A model generated the notes under the pieces. That model saw only the letters and a program-made list of their open reading frames with translations, made no database searches and was not told the origin of the DNA. Shown here piece by piece: positions 53,431 to 63,982 of a stretch of 64,000 nucleotides of DNA (the stretch's first letter is position 1; the number at the start of each line of letters is the position of its first letter). The translations under genes and the position numbers were made by a program. The stretch is taken from contig OY987308.1 of assembly GCA_963920635.1 (NCBI GenBank), positions 8,002,225 to 8,066,224 of the forward strand. The letters are read 5' to 3'. The stretch comes from Pseudeuparius sepicola. Taxonomy: Eukaryota > Arthropoda > Insecta > Coleoptera > Anthribidae.

Positions 53431-54053
53431 TTAAAAAAGGGGTTGATCAAATAATGTGACAATACAACATTTTCCATATTTATATCGTTCCGAGGTTTCT
53501 GCTGCGAATGTTAAAGCTGTTTGTATGGAATTAAGGTTGCTCGGATCAAGGCTAACAAATAATGGTAATGGTTCTATTTTTGTAGAACTGATTGTTGTTG
53601 TATAGTTTACTGAAGACATGTAAACGTTCCATGAAAAAGTGTTTAGTAAAAATATACTCCCAGCAATCCAAAACGTATCCAACATTTTAGCAGATTTCAG
53701 TGCCATATTTTCCTATTTCACTTGCTTTAATATTTTCCTTTGATTTAGTAATAACGTTTTCTTCTTTGTTGTCTTGCGAAATACAGAAAATACCACCCAC
53801 TGAATGGAAAGTCCCATAACAATTATATCAGCATTAATACTTACAAATTGAATAAAATTTTCAGTATTTGGGTCTGATTGACAACAGCCAAATTTTCAAA
53901 TTTTAAACGTTCTTTGTATGAAATAGAAATACCAAGCACAAAAAGTAACACTTCCTTACAGAGTACAGGGTTGGCATGGCCAGTTTCGTTTTGACGATCC
54001 CGTCGTAACCATTTATTTGTGTCTTGGTTCAACAAGGTAAACCAGTCAAACAT
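53431..54053 (-). pseudogene. decayed transposase related to the Academ-type protein
   Basis: Minus-strand fragments. 53841-54053 holds a WFTLLNQDTNKWL-like segment followed by a GISISYKERLKFENL segment. 53431-53706 holds MLDTFWIAG, a Trp-containing stretch, PLFVSLDPSNLNSIQTAL and CCIVTLFDQPLF. The last block aligns with SPTDPAVVRETLRRSLQIAL..NVTYDLAMAKIA of the transposase at 28053-35394, so they are distant relatives. Stops and frame changes abound. The C-terminal nuclease half is missing. Confidence 0.55.
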
Positions 54054-54109
54054 CTTAAAATCGAGCTTAAAATGTTGTTTGCAAGTGTTGGAAAGGCAGT
54101 ATTAGTAAT

Positions 54110-54395
54110 TTAAATGGAAAAATCTAGCGCCATAACTTTTTTGTTATTTATCCTACTGTATCAAATAAAAAAACAAAATGTGTGTTTTTTAATTCTCTAC
54201 AAAAAATATATCAGATATTTCCCAAAAAAGTCACTGTTAACGAGTTATTTACAACAAACTAAAAAACAAGATGGCGGCCAAGATTTCTCAGGGTTCCCGG
54301 ACTTTGGGACTATTAGTATGCTAATGAGGATGGTATGAACTACTTATAAACAAATTTGTAGCTTGTTAAAAATTATTTCCTTTCTCGAGGAAGAA
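54110..54395. repeat. right inverted arm of outermost element
   Basis: Inverted partner of 25780-26065. Confidence 0.7.
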
Positions 54396-54654
54396 CGTGT
54401 ATATTGGTCCTGCACTAATATTGTATGGACTTGCAGGCTGTTTTATCGAGTCCAAAGTAAAACACTTTTGCACTCTATTTTAACAAAACTTTACCATATT
54501 TGATATGGAGTCAAATGGCTTTGTATGGCACGAGGCAGCAGGAGGTTACTGCCGATAATTATAGTTCCATAATCTGCTTTTTTACTATATAAACGCTCTA
54601 TTAAAATTAGGCATAGAACACAATATCACTATCGAACAAAAGTGTTTAGAATGG
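54396..54654. other. noncoding, nothing recognised
   Basis: Between the right arm of the outermost element and the virus-like pseudogene. No convincing frame. Confidence 0.35.
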
Positions 54655-55664
54655 GAGATACACAAATGGAGGCTGACCACAAGAACTCATTGATTGATTC
54701 AGAAATACTAATATTAATAATTACACGATTTTTTTTAAATTTGCTCCCCTAAGAACTTTGTCATCAATTAGGCCGGATAGTAGGGTTGGAGATCCTGTGG
54801 TAACGGATCTTAGGGTACTAAAATATGGTATGGTAAAATGAAAGTAATTTTCTAATTACATTAATAGGTTTTTTCGAAGACTTTAAAACAATACTTTTAA
54901 ATGCTAGGCCAGAATTAATATTAGTTAGAACAAATGACGATAAAAATGCAGTTTATAGCACTGATGCAAACGAAGTTCCACTAATAAATATTTCAAAATT
55001 GGAGTGGGTTGTACCTTACGTTATACCCCAAAAAATTATATTTTACAAAATTAATAAACAAAAGACAAGAACCTTTAATTCCGTTCAGATCTTGGGAACT
55101 AGTATCCAGAATATCCAGAACTTTTAAAAACAACCATTAAAACCGATTAAAACATCTAACAAAGTGGAAACACCACGTCACGTAATTGTATCTTTCCAAA
55201 CAAACAAAAGGGGAAACGTCTCTGCTAATATGAGCGAATTTGACCATTGTAATCTCAGAAATATCAGAATCTATTTGAACTCATTTGAACAAATACCCTT
55301 ACTCTGATTTGTATTTAGATTTCGATAATTACAGATTTGCAAATTTTAAGAAATGTTTGTATCTTTTCGAAAATCATATTATGAAACCTCCCTTGAGCCT
55401 ATCTTTACACCAAAGGAATTTAAGGTTATGGCTCCAACATACATGAATTGCATGTATTAAAAGGAAGCTATTGAAACTGAACCAATTATTGTATTGAGAG
55501 TAGAGTTTGAAACAAGCAAAGATGTTCCCGATAAAACCTCCGTTTACTGTTTAATTCTTAACGATAAAATGTTTGATTACAACTCATTGACAAAAACTGT
55601 TCGACGCGCAAGAATTGTTTTAAAACCGAACCGGTGTGCTATTTTTGTCAGTAATAATGTGTGA
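54655..55664 (+). pseudogene. virus-like (possible structural) protein of arthropod elements, decayed
   Basis: The fragments follow one order: MGDTQMEADHKNSLIDSE, then GDPVVTDLRVLKYGM. A possible short intron follows (GTAAAATG..TTAATAG, about 54832-54868). After it come FFEDFKTILLNARPEL and LVRTNDDKN, ISKLEWVVPYV, PRHVIVSFQTN, FDHCNLRNIRIYLNS, TPKEFKVMAP and VEFETSKDVPDKTSVYCLI up to a TGA at 55662. I recognise this as a family repeatedly seen in arthropod genomes beside virus-like genes and suspect a capsid-type protein. The role is not established. At least four stops or frameshifts make it a pseudogene. Confidence 0.55.
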
Positions 55665-55782
55665 CCGTCTGACACAACATATCGATCAGCTTCTGACAGA
55701 ACTGAAACGACTTAAAACTGCAATCGAAAATTATAAAAAGAAAGTTGAAGTATTTAGAAAGTTTCGCGATTTAAAAATATGA
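55657..55782 (+). CDS. 41-codon coiled-coil ORF overlapping both neighbours
   Basis: ATG at 55657, inside the end of the upstream gene (8-bp overlap). The stop TGA at 55780-55782 overlaps the next ATG (55779) as ATGA. The product is a single amphipathic helix (HIDQLLTELKRLKTAIENY) with a basic end. It is intact although both neighbours are broken, but at this length chance preservation is possible. It resembles the ORF at 936-1082 in size, composition and overlap. Confidence 0.4.
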   Translation: MCDRLTQHIDQLLTELKRLKTAIENYKKKVEVFRKFRDLKI

Positions 55783-56135
55783 GTGTAGTTACTGACGTTC
55801 AGGCTTTAAAACCGAAAACAATAAATTTATTGTGAAAGAGTTTGCTGCGTACGATGGAAACAAGACATGACACTGCCTGTTTAAACCACCCTTCCGTAGG
55901 AATTTATTGCCACCAAAACTTTATACGCAAGCAGTGTGATTATAGTGACTGATTTTAAAAAGGCCATACAAAACGCGGCCCGTTTATCATGGCACAGGCC
56001 TGGTTTAGGCAAATCCAAAAATGGGACTGGTATAAATTTATAGAAGTCGACAACCCTCGCGCAATGGTTAAGATTTGTATTTGGCCTCCCAATTCTAAAA
56101 CCACAGGATGTAGGAGACTGTTTTGCAACCGAATG
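55779..56135 (+). pseudogene. virus-like gene following the coiled-coil ORF, decayed
   Basis: Begins MSVVTDVQALKP. After a frameshift it reads NKFIVKEFAAYDGNK, then a FKPPFRRNLLP segment, then several broken frames to about 56135. The start and order match a family of unknown function that I recall next to the virus-like protein in other arthropod elements. Non-functional here. Confidence 0.4.
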
Positions 56136-56189
56136 ATGTAAAACTTATCGAGTTTGCCAATTACTTCGTAACTACTTATATCGACGAAA

Positions 56190-56471
56190 ATGCTTGTTTT
56201 CCACCTACATTATGAGCCCACCGGAGCGTTTCAACGGATCATACAACAAATGCCTGCGAAAATTTTCATTTTAAATTCAATAAATCTTTCTATTCAAGCA
56301 CATCCTGCTTTATATAACTTTTTGGACGTTTTAAAAAATATGGAAACTCACACATACATGAAATTACGAGACTTAAAAAAAAACAAAAAAGGCAAGAGTT
56401 GTCAAAATTTGTTGGAGTCCAAATTAAATCAATATATTTCTGGCGACATTACCAGATTTGAGTTTATTTAG
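56190..56471 (+). pseudogene. C-terminal fragment of an unidentified element protein
   Basis: A 93-codon open frame with HPALYNFLDVLKNMETHTYM and a Lys-rich KLRDLKKNKKGK, ending ITRFEFI. The HPxLxxFLxxLxxxExxTxMK pattern resembles the C-terminal end of MULE-type transposases. It may be unrelated to the virus-like genes immediately upstream. Confidence 0.35.
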
Positions 56472-59430
56472 CTTATGCCAAATGTAAAAAGAGTTTTCTT
56501 ATTGATTTATATACATTCTTAAGATTGTTCACCTGAGATAAAAAGCTATATACATCCACAGAAATAAGATCCTCCAAGTCTAGAGAACCACAACATAATA
56601 AATAAATATTTATTTATACACATCCAATTTTTAAAATTTAATATTCGGTTTTACACCTGAATATTTGGTCCCTAATTTGGAAGTACTTCAAATGGGTATT
56701 TGTTCGTTCGCAATTTTGCTAGGCCTATTTTAGATAGAATATTTTCTTAAATATTTAGTGCGCAATTCTGCCTTCCCCAAAATTTTGAAAAATTTATGCC
56801 TGGCCGTTTGGTCCGCAATTCGGATGCACCAAAGTATCCTGACATATGTTTATGAATGTGTATGAAGCGAAAAGGTTTGTAGGCAGAATTGCATTACCTG
56901 GTTAGAATATGTATGCAATTAGAAGCTTTTATGATTCCATACCAAACTCAAATCAGTTTTAACATGCAGTGGTTTTGACCTTACTATTAAAAATATGGCC
57001 AAAAGTAAGTCTATTCTCTATCCATAAGAAGTAAAAACTATTAAATTTGAACGTTGTTAAAGGTTTTAAAAGTAACATGGGTACATCAGAACCCCAGTTT
57101 CATACATCAAGTTTTTGCATTTTTTTACAATAAATCGAAAAAGAAACATTCAGTTTGTGTTGGATTTGATTATTGATTAAAAGCATTTTAATCAAAAATC
57201 AACCTAAATTTTTATTTCAACATAATCGAATTGCCAATTATTTCCTTTTTTAGTTAATTGTAAAAAGTGCTTTACATTTTACCTCATTCCCACATTGCAA
57301 ATTGTATTTTAATTTTACGTCGTTATGTTGTAGATGTAAATAATTTAACTTCAAGTCGCAAACCATCTACAGTTCGATCCATAGTTAGCTTAGACAAAGG
57401 CTAAGTGATAAGAACTGCTTCTAGTACAAAAACACCAACGTTCCTAAACACATTTGGTAAGAGAAATATATTGTGTAGAAAATTTAAGAAACTGTTCCTA
57501 TACCTAAACAACATTATGTACTCAAGCCCTTCCTTTTATATGGAGTGATGAATTTGATAGTTTTTTTTATTTGCATAATTTGAAAACAAGTGGTGACAAC
57601 AATTTCAACTTATTCTTCCATATTTACCTCACATTCGCATTCCCCAGGGTAACATTGTTTTTCATTTTGATACTGTCATTATGTTGTAGATGTGGACAAT
57701 TTTACTCCAGGTACTATTGTTAGAAGTTTTACTGGCATGTACTTAGTCTACTTAGTTAACCTCCGACCACAACTTACAACCTGCTTCCTCATATGCCACC
57801 CCTCATTTCCAAATCCAAAGCTAAAAATGACCCGATTGTGAAACATTATGGATTTAGTTGGTGGATGCATAGACAAAGCTACGCCTGTCTATGTGTCCTG
57901 ATAGTCTTGTCAGGACCATTTAGTCTCAAGTCCTAAGAATTGTAAGACATTAGAATGTATCTCTTTTCATTTGTTTTCGTTCTAAAATTATAGTTTGAAA
58001 ATTTGTGTGCCCAGATTTTTTTCGGACAGATCCAACAATGCTATGCTGACTACAGTGGATACCTACCTCGAATCTTGAGCCCTGCGTCATTTGTGTCTTA
58101 ATTTATGCTGGATGGGATTAATTTTAGAAAAAAGCTCCAGGATTCGGAACAATCCACATTCGTATCGATAAACGATACGAGATCTATTTTCACTGACTGA
58201 GATAACGATATTTTTGTGAACATAATATGTTACATAGAGACAGAGTTACGTGGGCGAGCGTAACAAATTTGTTTTTAAAAAGATTTTATTAACAAGTTAC
58301 ATTTGATCTCCTGGAAGCTTTGTCAATTTTTCTTACCATATGCGAATCTCCTATGACCAGCTAGCGTTACTATATGGTAATAGCTGTTTTTTCAGGTTAT
58401 CGGAGAAAACCTAAACAACTACGAACCAAAACTATATTGTAAATTGATATGTTGATATCTCTACACCACTTATTAATACATAAGTCTTAAAAACGAAACA
58501 ACTACGAACCAAAACTATATTGTAAATTGATATGTTGATATCTCTACACCACTTATTAATACATAAGTCTTAAAAAACTTAATTGAGAAACATCAGATAA
58601 CGCGTACTCCAGACGAATGTCCATTTTATGCTATTTTTTATTTTTACTGAAACTTTACACTTTAAAAATAGCCCTTTTACCACCCTCGGTGGCAAAACAT
58701 TCACCTCTTAAGAGTACTTACACATAATCTCAACATCCTGCTTCCTTCAAAACTGTTGCCAGTTTCAGTAAAGAATTCACGACGTTACATTATGGTAACG
58801 CTATCCGCTTAAGGGTTAAAGGGTGGAAACCACCCCCAACTTTTTTCAAATGAGAAAGTGTGGCTTGTGAAATGTCGTTGGAAAGGCCATAAAAAACTGA
58901 ATACAACCCTTGAGTGAAGTATTATTAGGTTTGTTCCAGCAGACCCCTAAACCGTTTGAAATCACTTTGAATCTGTCAGGAGCATGCGCGATTGTGTTTT
59001 TGGAACGTCAAAATGAAAATTCGCATACTCCTGACAGTTTCAAATTTGTTTGAAATTTTGCCGTAACAAACCCTATGTTTGCTCAATTATGTGTAAAGAG
59101 GAACGACCGCTGTCACAGATGACACTTTTTTGTTCACCATTAGTTTTTGAACGACACATTTCTATTTAATATGCATTAACGACCCTCAACGCCATCTAGT
59201 TGTTGGCAACAGAGGTTTTATCTTTACAAATCTTTCACCCAACCATGCAACTCATATTTTATTGGAAAATTTTTAATTCATGTTGATGAAGTTGTTAATT
59301 ATGAACTACAAGTTTTACATAGACGTAAAGAAGCAAAATCTACTTGAGAAGAAAATTAAAACATTATATTGAGAAGCGTAGAATAAAGGAAAAATATATA
59401 TCTAGTTTAAAAGTTAATACTGAAAGTACT
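56472..59430. other. 3-kb noncoding stretch, no gene or element recognised
   Basis: AT-rich DNA. Two loosely similar segments containing TATGTTGTAGATGT (about 57330 and 57690) hint at an old duplication. The only sharp repeat is the tandem duplication at 58413-58578. No long frame. Confidence 0.45.
58413..58578. repeat. tandem duplication, 2 x 83 bp
   Basis: Starts AAACAACTACGAACC at 58413 and again at 58496. The copies look identical over nearly the whole unit, so it is recent. Confidence 0.9.
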
Positions 59431-59439
59431 TTATGCAAC

Positions 59440-60370
59440 ATAGGAATAAATAAAGTAATGATCGCTCCGATCAGACGATAACAGTGCCCACTGCAACTAC
59501 TTCAACGACTTATCATCCTTGTCCCACTTCTCTTATACCTAGGTTTCCAAAAGAACTTACCATACAAGAAAATTCAAAACCAAATTTATTAGTTTCAGAG
59601 TTAAGGGAATGGGCCACTGAAGGCTGAATTTCAGAAGTAAATTTTAATAAACTTATCAAAATTCCCAAAAAACCCAAAGATTTTCAAAAGCTTCAACAAT
59701 TACCTGACAATTGTCTAAGTATACTAAAAAGAGAAAATAATAATTATGTTATTAAAGTTGATAATGGATGGAATCTATTGCCATTTTGGCATCGAGGAAG
59801 GGGTTTTACATACGTTGTCATATTTTAAAATATCTTCTGAAAAATGTAACGATATTTTTTAAACATTAATGTTGATGGTTTGTCATTAGCTAATAGTTGA
59901 TTTAGTCAATAGTGAATTTTGGTTAATTTTAGGAAGTATATTATTAAAGTTTGGCTCATGTTGAGGCTCCTCGTTAAGAATGATATATCTCAAATCTGGA
60001 ATGTTCAGAACCATTTAATAGGTGCATTTCATAGTAATAAAAAGACACATGATTCCGTATTTAGGTACATTTAAAAAAAATTATTTCCAGATTTATTTGT
60101 GACGCTCCAGCAAAATCCTTCATTTTGTGCATAAAAAATCATAACGCATATTTTGGATGTGCTAAGTGAATCGTAGAAGGTAAATATTATGTTAATAGAA
60201 GGGTTTGTTATACTGATCTAAGATCTACTTTAAGAAGGGATGAAGATTTTTAACAATATGAGATATTCAAGTATCCCCAACACCACTTCTGAATATTGGG
60301 ATAAGTTTCAGCATTTTCCACTCGATGCAATGCACTTAGTTTATTTGTCAGTAACCTCTTCATAACGAAG
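59440..60370 (+). pseudogene. tnp2/EnSpm-like transposase family remnant
   Basis: Plus-strand fragments: SELREWATEG and NFNKLIKIPKKPKDFQ near 59590-59700, then FICDAPAKSFILCIKNHNA near 60090. Next come YYVNRRVCYTDLRSTLRRDEDF near 60190 and HFPLDAMHLVYLSV near 60310. These correspond to a widespread arthropod transposase-like family whose DAPA-x-SFI and DxMHLVYLGV blocks recall plant tnp2-type proteins. Stops and frame changes throughout. Confidence 0.5.
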
Positions 60371-60752
60371 AGGTTACTGACAATTTGGGTTTTGAAACCG
60401 TTTTGAGTTTTTTTTTTTAATTACCTTTGGGTAATATCAGTGCCAGAATGACTACTGCTGATATTAATATAATAAATAACCATATGCAAAACCTAAAGGC
60501 GCGTACAAACCAATGCAACAAACAGCGCAAAACGTTTGCGAACGTTGCAAAACATGTCGGTTTGGACGGGTGTGCGCTCAGTTCTGCGCGCGCGCGCTCT
60601 CTTTTGCGCGCGATTTGTGTGTTCCCGAGCAGTGTCGGTACATCAAAGGAAATTTGCTTGTTTGTGCGCGTCAGTCTGGACGTTATTAAGGTGTGAGGCG
60701 CGCAAATTATACCTACGCTTGTTATTATTTGCACTTTTGTAACTATTTGACA

Positions 60753-62073
60753 ATGAATAATCAGTGTCAGTGGAATCGGAATGAGAGTATACAATTAATT
60801 GAATTGTATGAACAAAAGCCTGAATTGTGGAATCCAAATGATAATAATTATCATATGAAGACAATTAAACATGATGCTTGGAATGCAATTGCTGATAAAA
60901 TTAAGCGTGATGTAGAGGATGTTAAACAAAAAATGACGTCTTTACTATCCTCATTTCGACGCGAAAAACTGAAGGTAAAGAAAGGCATGGGTACTGGAAA
61001 AGGTAAGTAAGAACTTAAAACATTTTTAGTGATTATATTGATTTGTTTTATCTTTGTAGGACGTGACGATATTTATTTAAGCACGTGGTTTGCTTTCAAA
61101 AGCTTTGGCTTCCTTTTGGATAAGGATAAACCCAAAAACACCATCGAGACTGAAGTCGTAAGTAATTTAACATTTAATGTAGGTATTTTATAGTTTATTA
61201 CTAATAAAATACATATCTTAGCTGAAAATATTCAAATATTTAACAATAATCATCTTGCCAAATAATTCGTCCATTACTCATGAAGTATTCTGCAATTTCT
61301 CCTCTAATTTCTTGTGCATTCATGGAAGAATGCGGAAAATTCCAAGCTTCTTCAAATTCTTTACTATGCTGTAACCATTCATTAGGGGTAGCGGGAAGCT
61401 GAAAGAAAAAGATACATTATTCGCATTAATTTTGAACCACCTTGTACAACTAATGCAGTTGATTTATTTTTCGGAAATCGCCTCAATTTTTTTTTTGTTT
61501 CAGTTTGAGGAATCTGACGAACAATACAATTCTGAAACAATGAATAATGAAGGGTCAGTAATTTGTGAATCACAAAATCAGCCAGGAGTAAGTAATGACG
61601 ATCCTGGTGAGACAGTTGAAGAAACCACTACAGCAACACCGAAGACAACCAAAGCATTTATTTCTCCTAAAAGGGGAGTAAAACGTCGAAACACAGGAAA
61701 CCAGGAGGATCCGAGAGTTGTCGAAGCATACGGCATTCTAAAAGGAATTTCATCAAAAACCGCAAATAAAGACGAGTGTTCAGCGTATGCTGATTTTGTT
61801 GCTTGTAAATTACGAAAATTCGACGACCGCGTACGTGCAATCGTTATGCATAATATGAACACTGTAATTTTCAATGCAGAAATGGGCAAATACAATCAAA
61901 TCAATATGAGTCAACAATCGTATAATTCTCCATCACCACTTTTATCTTCTTCAGAAAGTTCACAAAACAGTGAACAGTATATACAGTTACAACCAGTTAA
62001 TATTTCACAGCCATACCATACTAATGAAAATACATTACAGTCCTACATTACTACCTTTTCCGATACTAATTAA
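60753..62073 (+). CDS. MADF-domain DNA-binding protein of Harbinger element
   Basis: The exons I infer are 60753-61002, 61060-61157 and 61504-62073. The GTAAGT donors at 61003 and 61158 and acceptors TTTGTAG/TTTCAG keep the frame, giving 305 residues. The N-terminal MADF domain (WNRNESIQLIELYEQKPELW, then HDAWNAIADKIK) continues into exon 2 (STWFAFKSFGFLLDK). The middle is acidic/Thr-rich. The C-terminal part has DEYSAYADFV-like BESS-type spacing (CSAYADFVACKLRKFDD) and a Ser/Gln-rich end. In PIF/Harbinger elements this protein helps the transposase bind DNA and enter the nucleus. No stop is seen, so it may still be expressed. Confidence 0.8.
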
Positions 62074-62517
62074 TATTGCTATTTTATATGCCACTACCGT
62101 ACAAAATAAAAATTTACTTACCTTTATATAGTCTTTTAATACTTCTGTCAGAGCTTTACAAACTTCCACAACTATTGTTGAAAGGCTTTGCTTTGATATT
62201 TTAAATAAATACATTAAGCTGGTATATGAGTCTCCGGTAGCCAAGAAACGAAGGGTTACTGCAAGTCTCTCATTAACAGGGATGCTTTGTCTATAGTTTG
62301 CATTTTTTTTCATTACTTTGGGTCCAATTAAATTAATCAAAATCTCAAAATCCACTGAAGACATTCGACAAAAATTTTTGTATTGCCCTGTATCTTCTAC
62401 AGATAAATCATTTAGTAAATTGGACGCTCTATAACGGGATCTACTTTTAAAGATTGTTGTCATCCAGCAACGACGAGTTTTCTTCTTTTTCTTTGATTTT
62501 AATGCATCACATAGCAC
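61240..62517 (-). pseudogene. Harbinger transposase lacking the DDE core
   Basis: Exon 1 is 62517-62122 (SVEDTGQYKNFCRMSSVDFE, PVNERLAVTLRFLATGDSY, SLSTIVVEVCKAL). An intron with a GTAAGT donor at 62121-62116 runs to a TTTCAG acceptor before 61398. Exon 2 is 61398-61240 (LPATPNEWLQHSKEFEEAWNF, then directly QEIRGEIAEYFMSNG and a stop). Between EEAWNFPH and the EIRGE segment, nearly the whole DDE nuclease domain of a normal transposase is missing, yet the frame is maintained. MADF exon 3 lies inside this intron and this exon 2 lies inside MADF intron 2. Confidence 0.8.
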
Positions 62518-62723
62518 AATGAATGAGGCGCATGCAGTTTTTCGTCATCACACATTTTTCGACTTCAATTGATAACCACGCGCTGTACGGAAACGTCGAC
62601 GAACACTGACAAACGGAAAATGTTGCAGTAGTTTGGACGTTATCCGCGCTGAGCGAAATACTCGTTGCAAAACGTTCGCGAATGTTTTGCGCTGTTTGTT
62701 GCATTGGTTTGTACGCGCCTTAA

Positions 62724-63860
62724 GAAAGCCGGGATTTTAGTAGGCTTCCAAGAACAATGATTTTTTTGTGCTTTACTTGAATATGTATGAAAGCAAAATT
62801 CTACATCGACAAAGTATACATTTTGTCGTTCTTTTTTTTTCGTTGAAAAACATGCTAGAATGTCTGAGAGCCGGTATTGTCTGATATTCAATACACTTTA
62901 AGAATATTAAATAATGATTTATATAATGTGAAAATTCGGCATTAAATATTTGATGTTTTGTTTGAAATAAACTTCACAGCACCTTCTTTAATTACCAAAA
63001 TGATAGTAGCCTTCCATTTGTATGTTGTTTCATGCCACCATGATTTTGTGAGTTTTATAATATTCTGCATTTTGGTCCATCTAGACAAGACTTAAAAATA
63101 TTAAGCTTTTTTATTTATGCACAATATTTCCTTTAGTAACAAAACTTTTCTATTTTTCAGACTTCAGTATTATGTTCGAAGAAATTGTATCAATAAAAAC
63201 AAGCGTAAATATGTAGCTTGACAAAAATTAAATATGACCGATACAAGCAATTTCAACAACTTGGGTAATAACAATTTATTACCAGATACCAGTCGCTTAA
63301 TTCAGTGGCTGCATTAATAGAATTTGATAAATTGCTTAAAGAGTCAGCTACTGCAAAACTCCAATTGGTAAGTTAGTCTTCTTCTCAGTCTTTTTGATTC
63401 TGTTTTAATCATGTTTTAATTAAAACTGAAAGTTAACCCTATTGACACTGATGGTTGACGACATATAGCTATAATTATTCATCACTTTATTCGAACATTG
63501 TCTCGCACGTATTGGGAGATAGTCAAATTACACATTCATGTTCAACCAACAAAAACTATACAGGGTATACGTAAAGTAACGCATAAAATCATTATTTTTG
63601 AAAATTCAAGGTTAAAAAAAATCCTCAAACACGTCGATTTTGTTTTAAAAAAATGTTATTTTTGACATGTCATTCAAATCCGTGACGTCATCGTTGTTCC
63701 GGATATGACGTCATCGACAATTTTTTCAAATGGCAACCCCCCATTTTTATGACGTCATTAGAAAGGCCGTCACAACCTACATTGAAATTGTCAAATATTT
63801 TGTTATGTTAAATAACAAAATTTTCGATAAAAACAATTTTGAAATTTGAAAATGTATATA
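62724..63860. other. noncoding stretch, no gene recognised
   Basis: AT-rich DNA. A CAGGGTATACG string near 63560 and several TGACGTCA boxes (63680-63760) resemble sequences common in MITE ends. No frame of note. Confidence 0.4.
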
Positions 63861-63867
63861 GTATATT

Positions 63868-63982
63868 TCCTAACAAGTGCGGAAAGTACCACTTTTCCGC
63901 ACGCGATTGCAGTTGGCTGAACGACGCGTAGCGGAGTTCAGCCAAGAAATCGAGTGTGGAAAAGACACTTTCCGCAAGAGTT
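63868..63982. repeat. palindromic element, arms about 35 bp
   Basis: The left arm TTCCTAACAAGTGCGGAAAGT..CTTTTCCGCAC is mirrored by GTGTGGAAAAGACACTTTCCGC..GTTAGGAAC. The GC-rich centre holds GGCTGAACGACGCGTAGCGG. It could be a small MITE or the end of a larger element cut by the window edge. Confidence 0.6.

Larger units (their letters stand above)
25780..54395. mobile_element. outermost old DNA transposon with inverted-repeat ends, split by a Ty3 element
   Basis: The arms 25780-26065 and 54110-54395 are inverted copies with roughly 80% identity by eye. Shared strings include TAACAAGCTA, GTTTATAAGTA, AGTCCCAAAGTC, CCGCCATCTTGT and GTAGAGAATTAAAAAACACA. Removing the Ty3 insertion (26416-53104) leaves about 1.9 kb including a minus-strand transposase remnant (53431-54053). 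That remnant belongs to the same protein family as the transposase of the inner 9.07 kb element. The outer ends are not sharply defined. Confidence 0.6.
60497..62720. mobile_element. PIF/Harbinger DNA transposon, DDE-deleted derivative
   Basis: The TIRs start AGGCGCGTACAAACCAATGC at left and have its reverse complement at right, about 55 bp each (60497-60551, 62666-62720). The 3-bp duplication TAA flanks it (60494-60496 and 62721-62723), the Harbinger preference. The element carries the usual two genes: a MADF/Myb-like gene (plus) and a Harbinger transposase (minus). They overlap in an interleaved way, and the transposase has lost its catalytic core, so the copy is non-autonomous. Confidence 0.9.

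Noticed and set aside
60417..60864. Minus-strand ORFs across the Harbinger left end
   Set aside because: They run across the TIR and antisense to the MADF first exon. No recognisable content.
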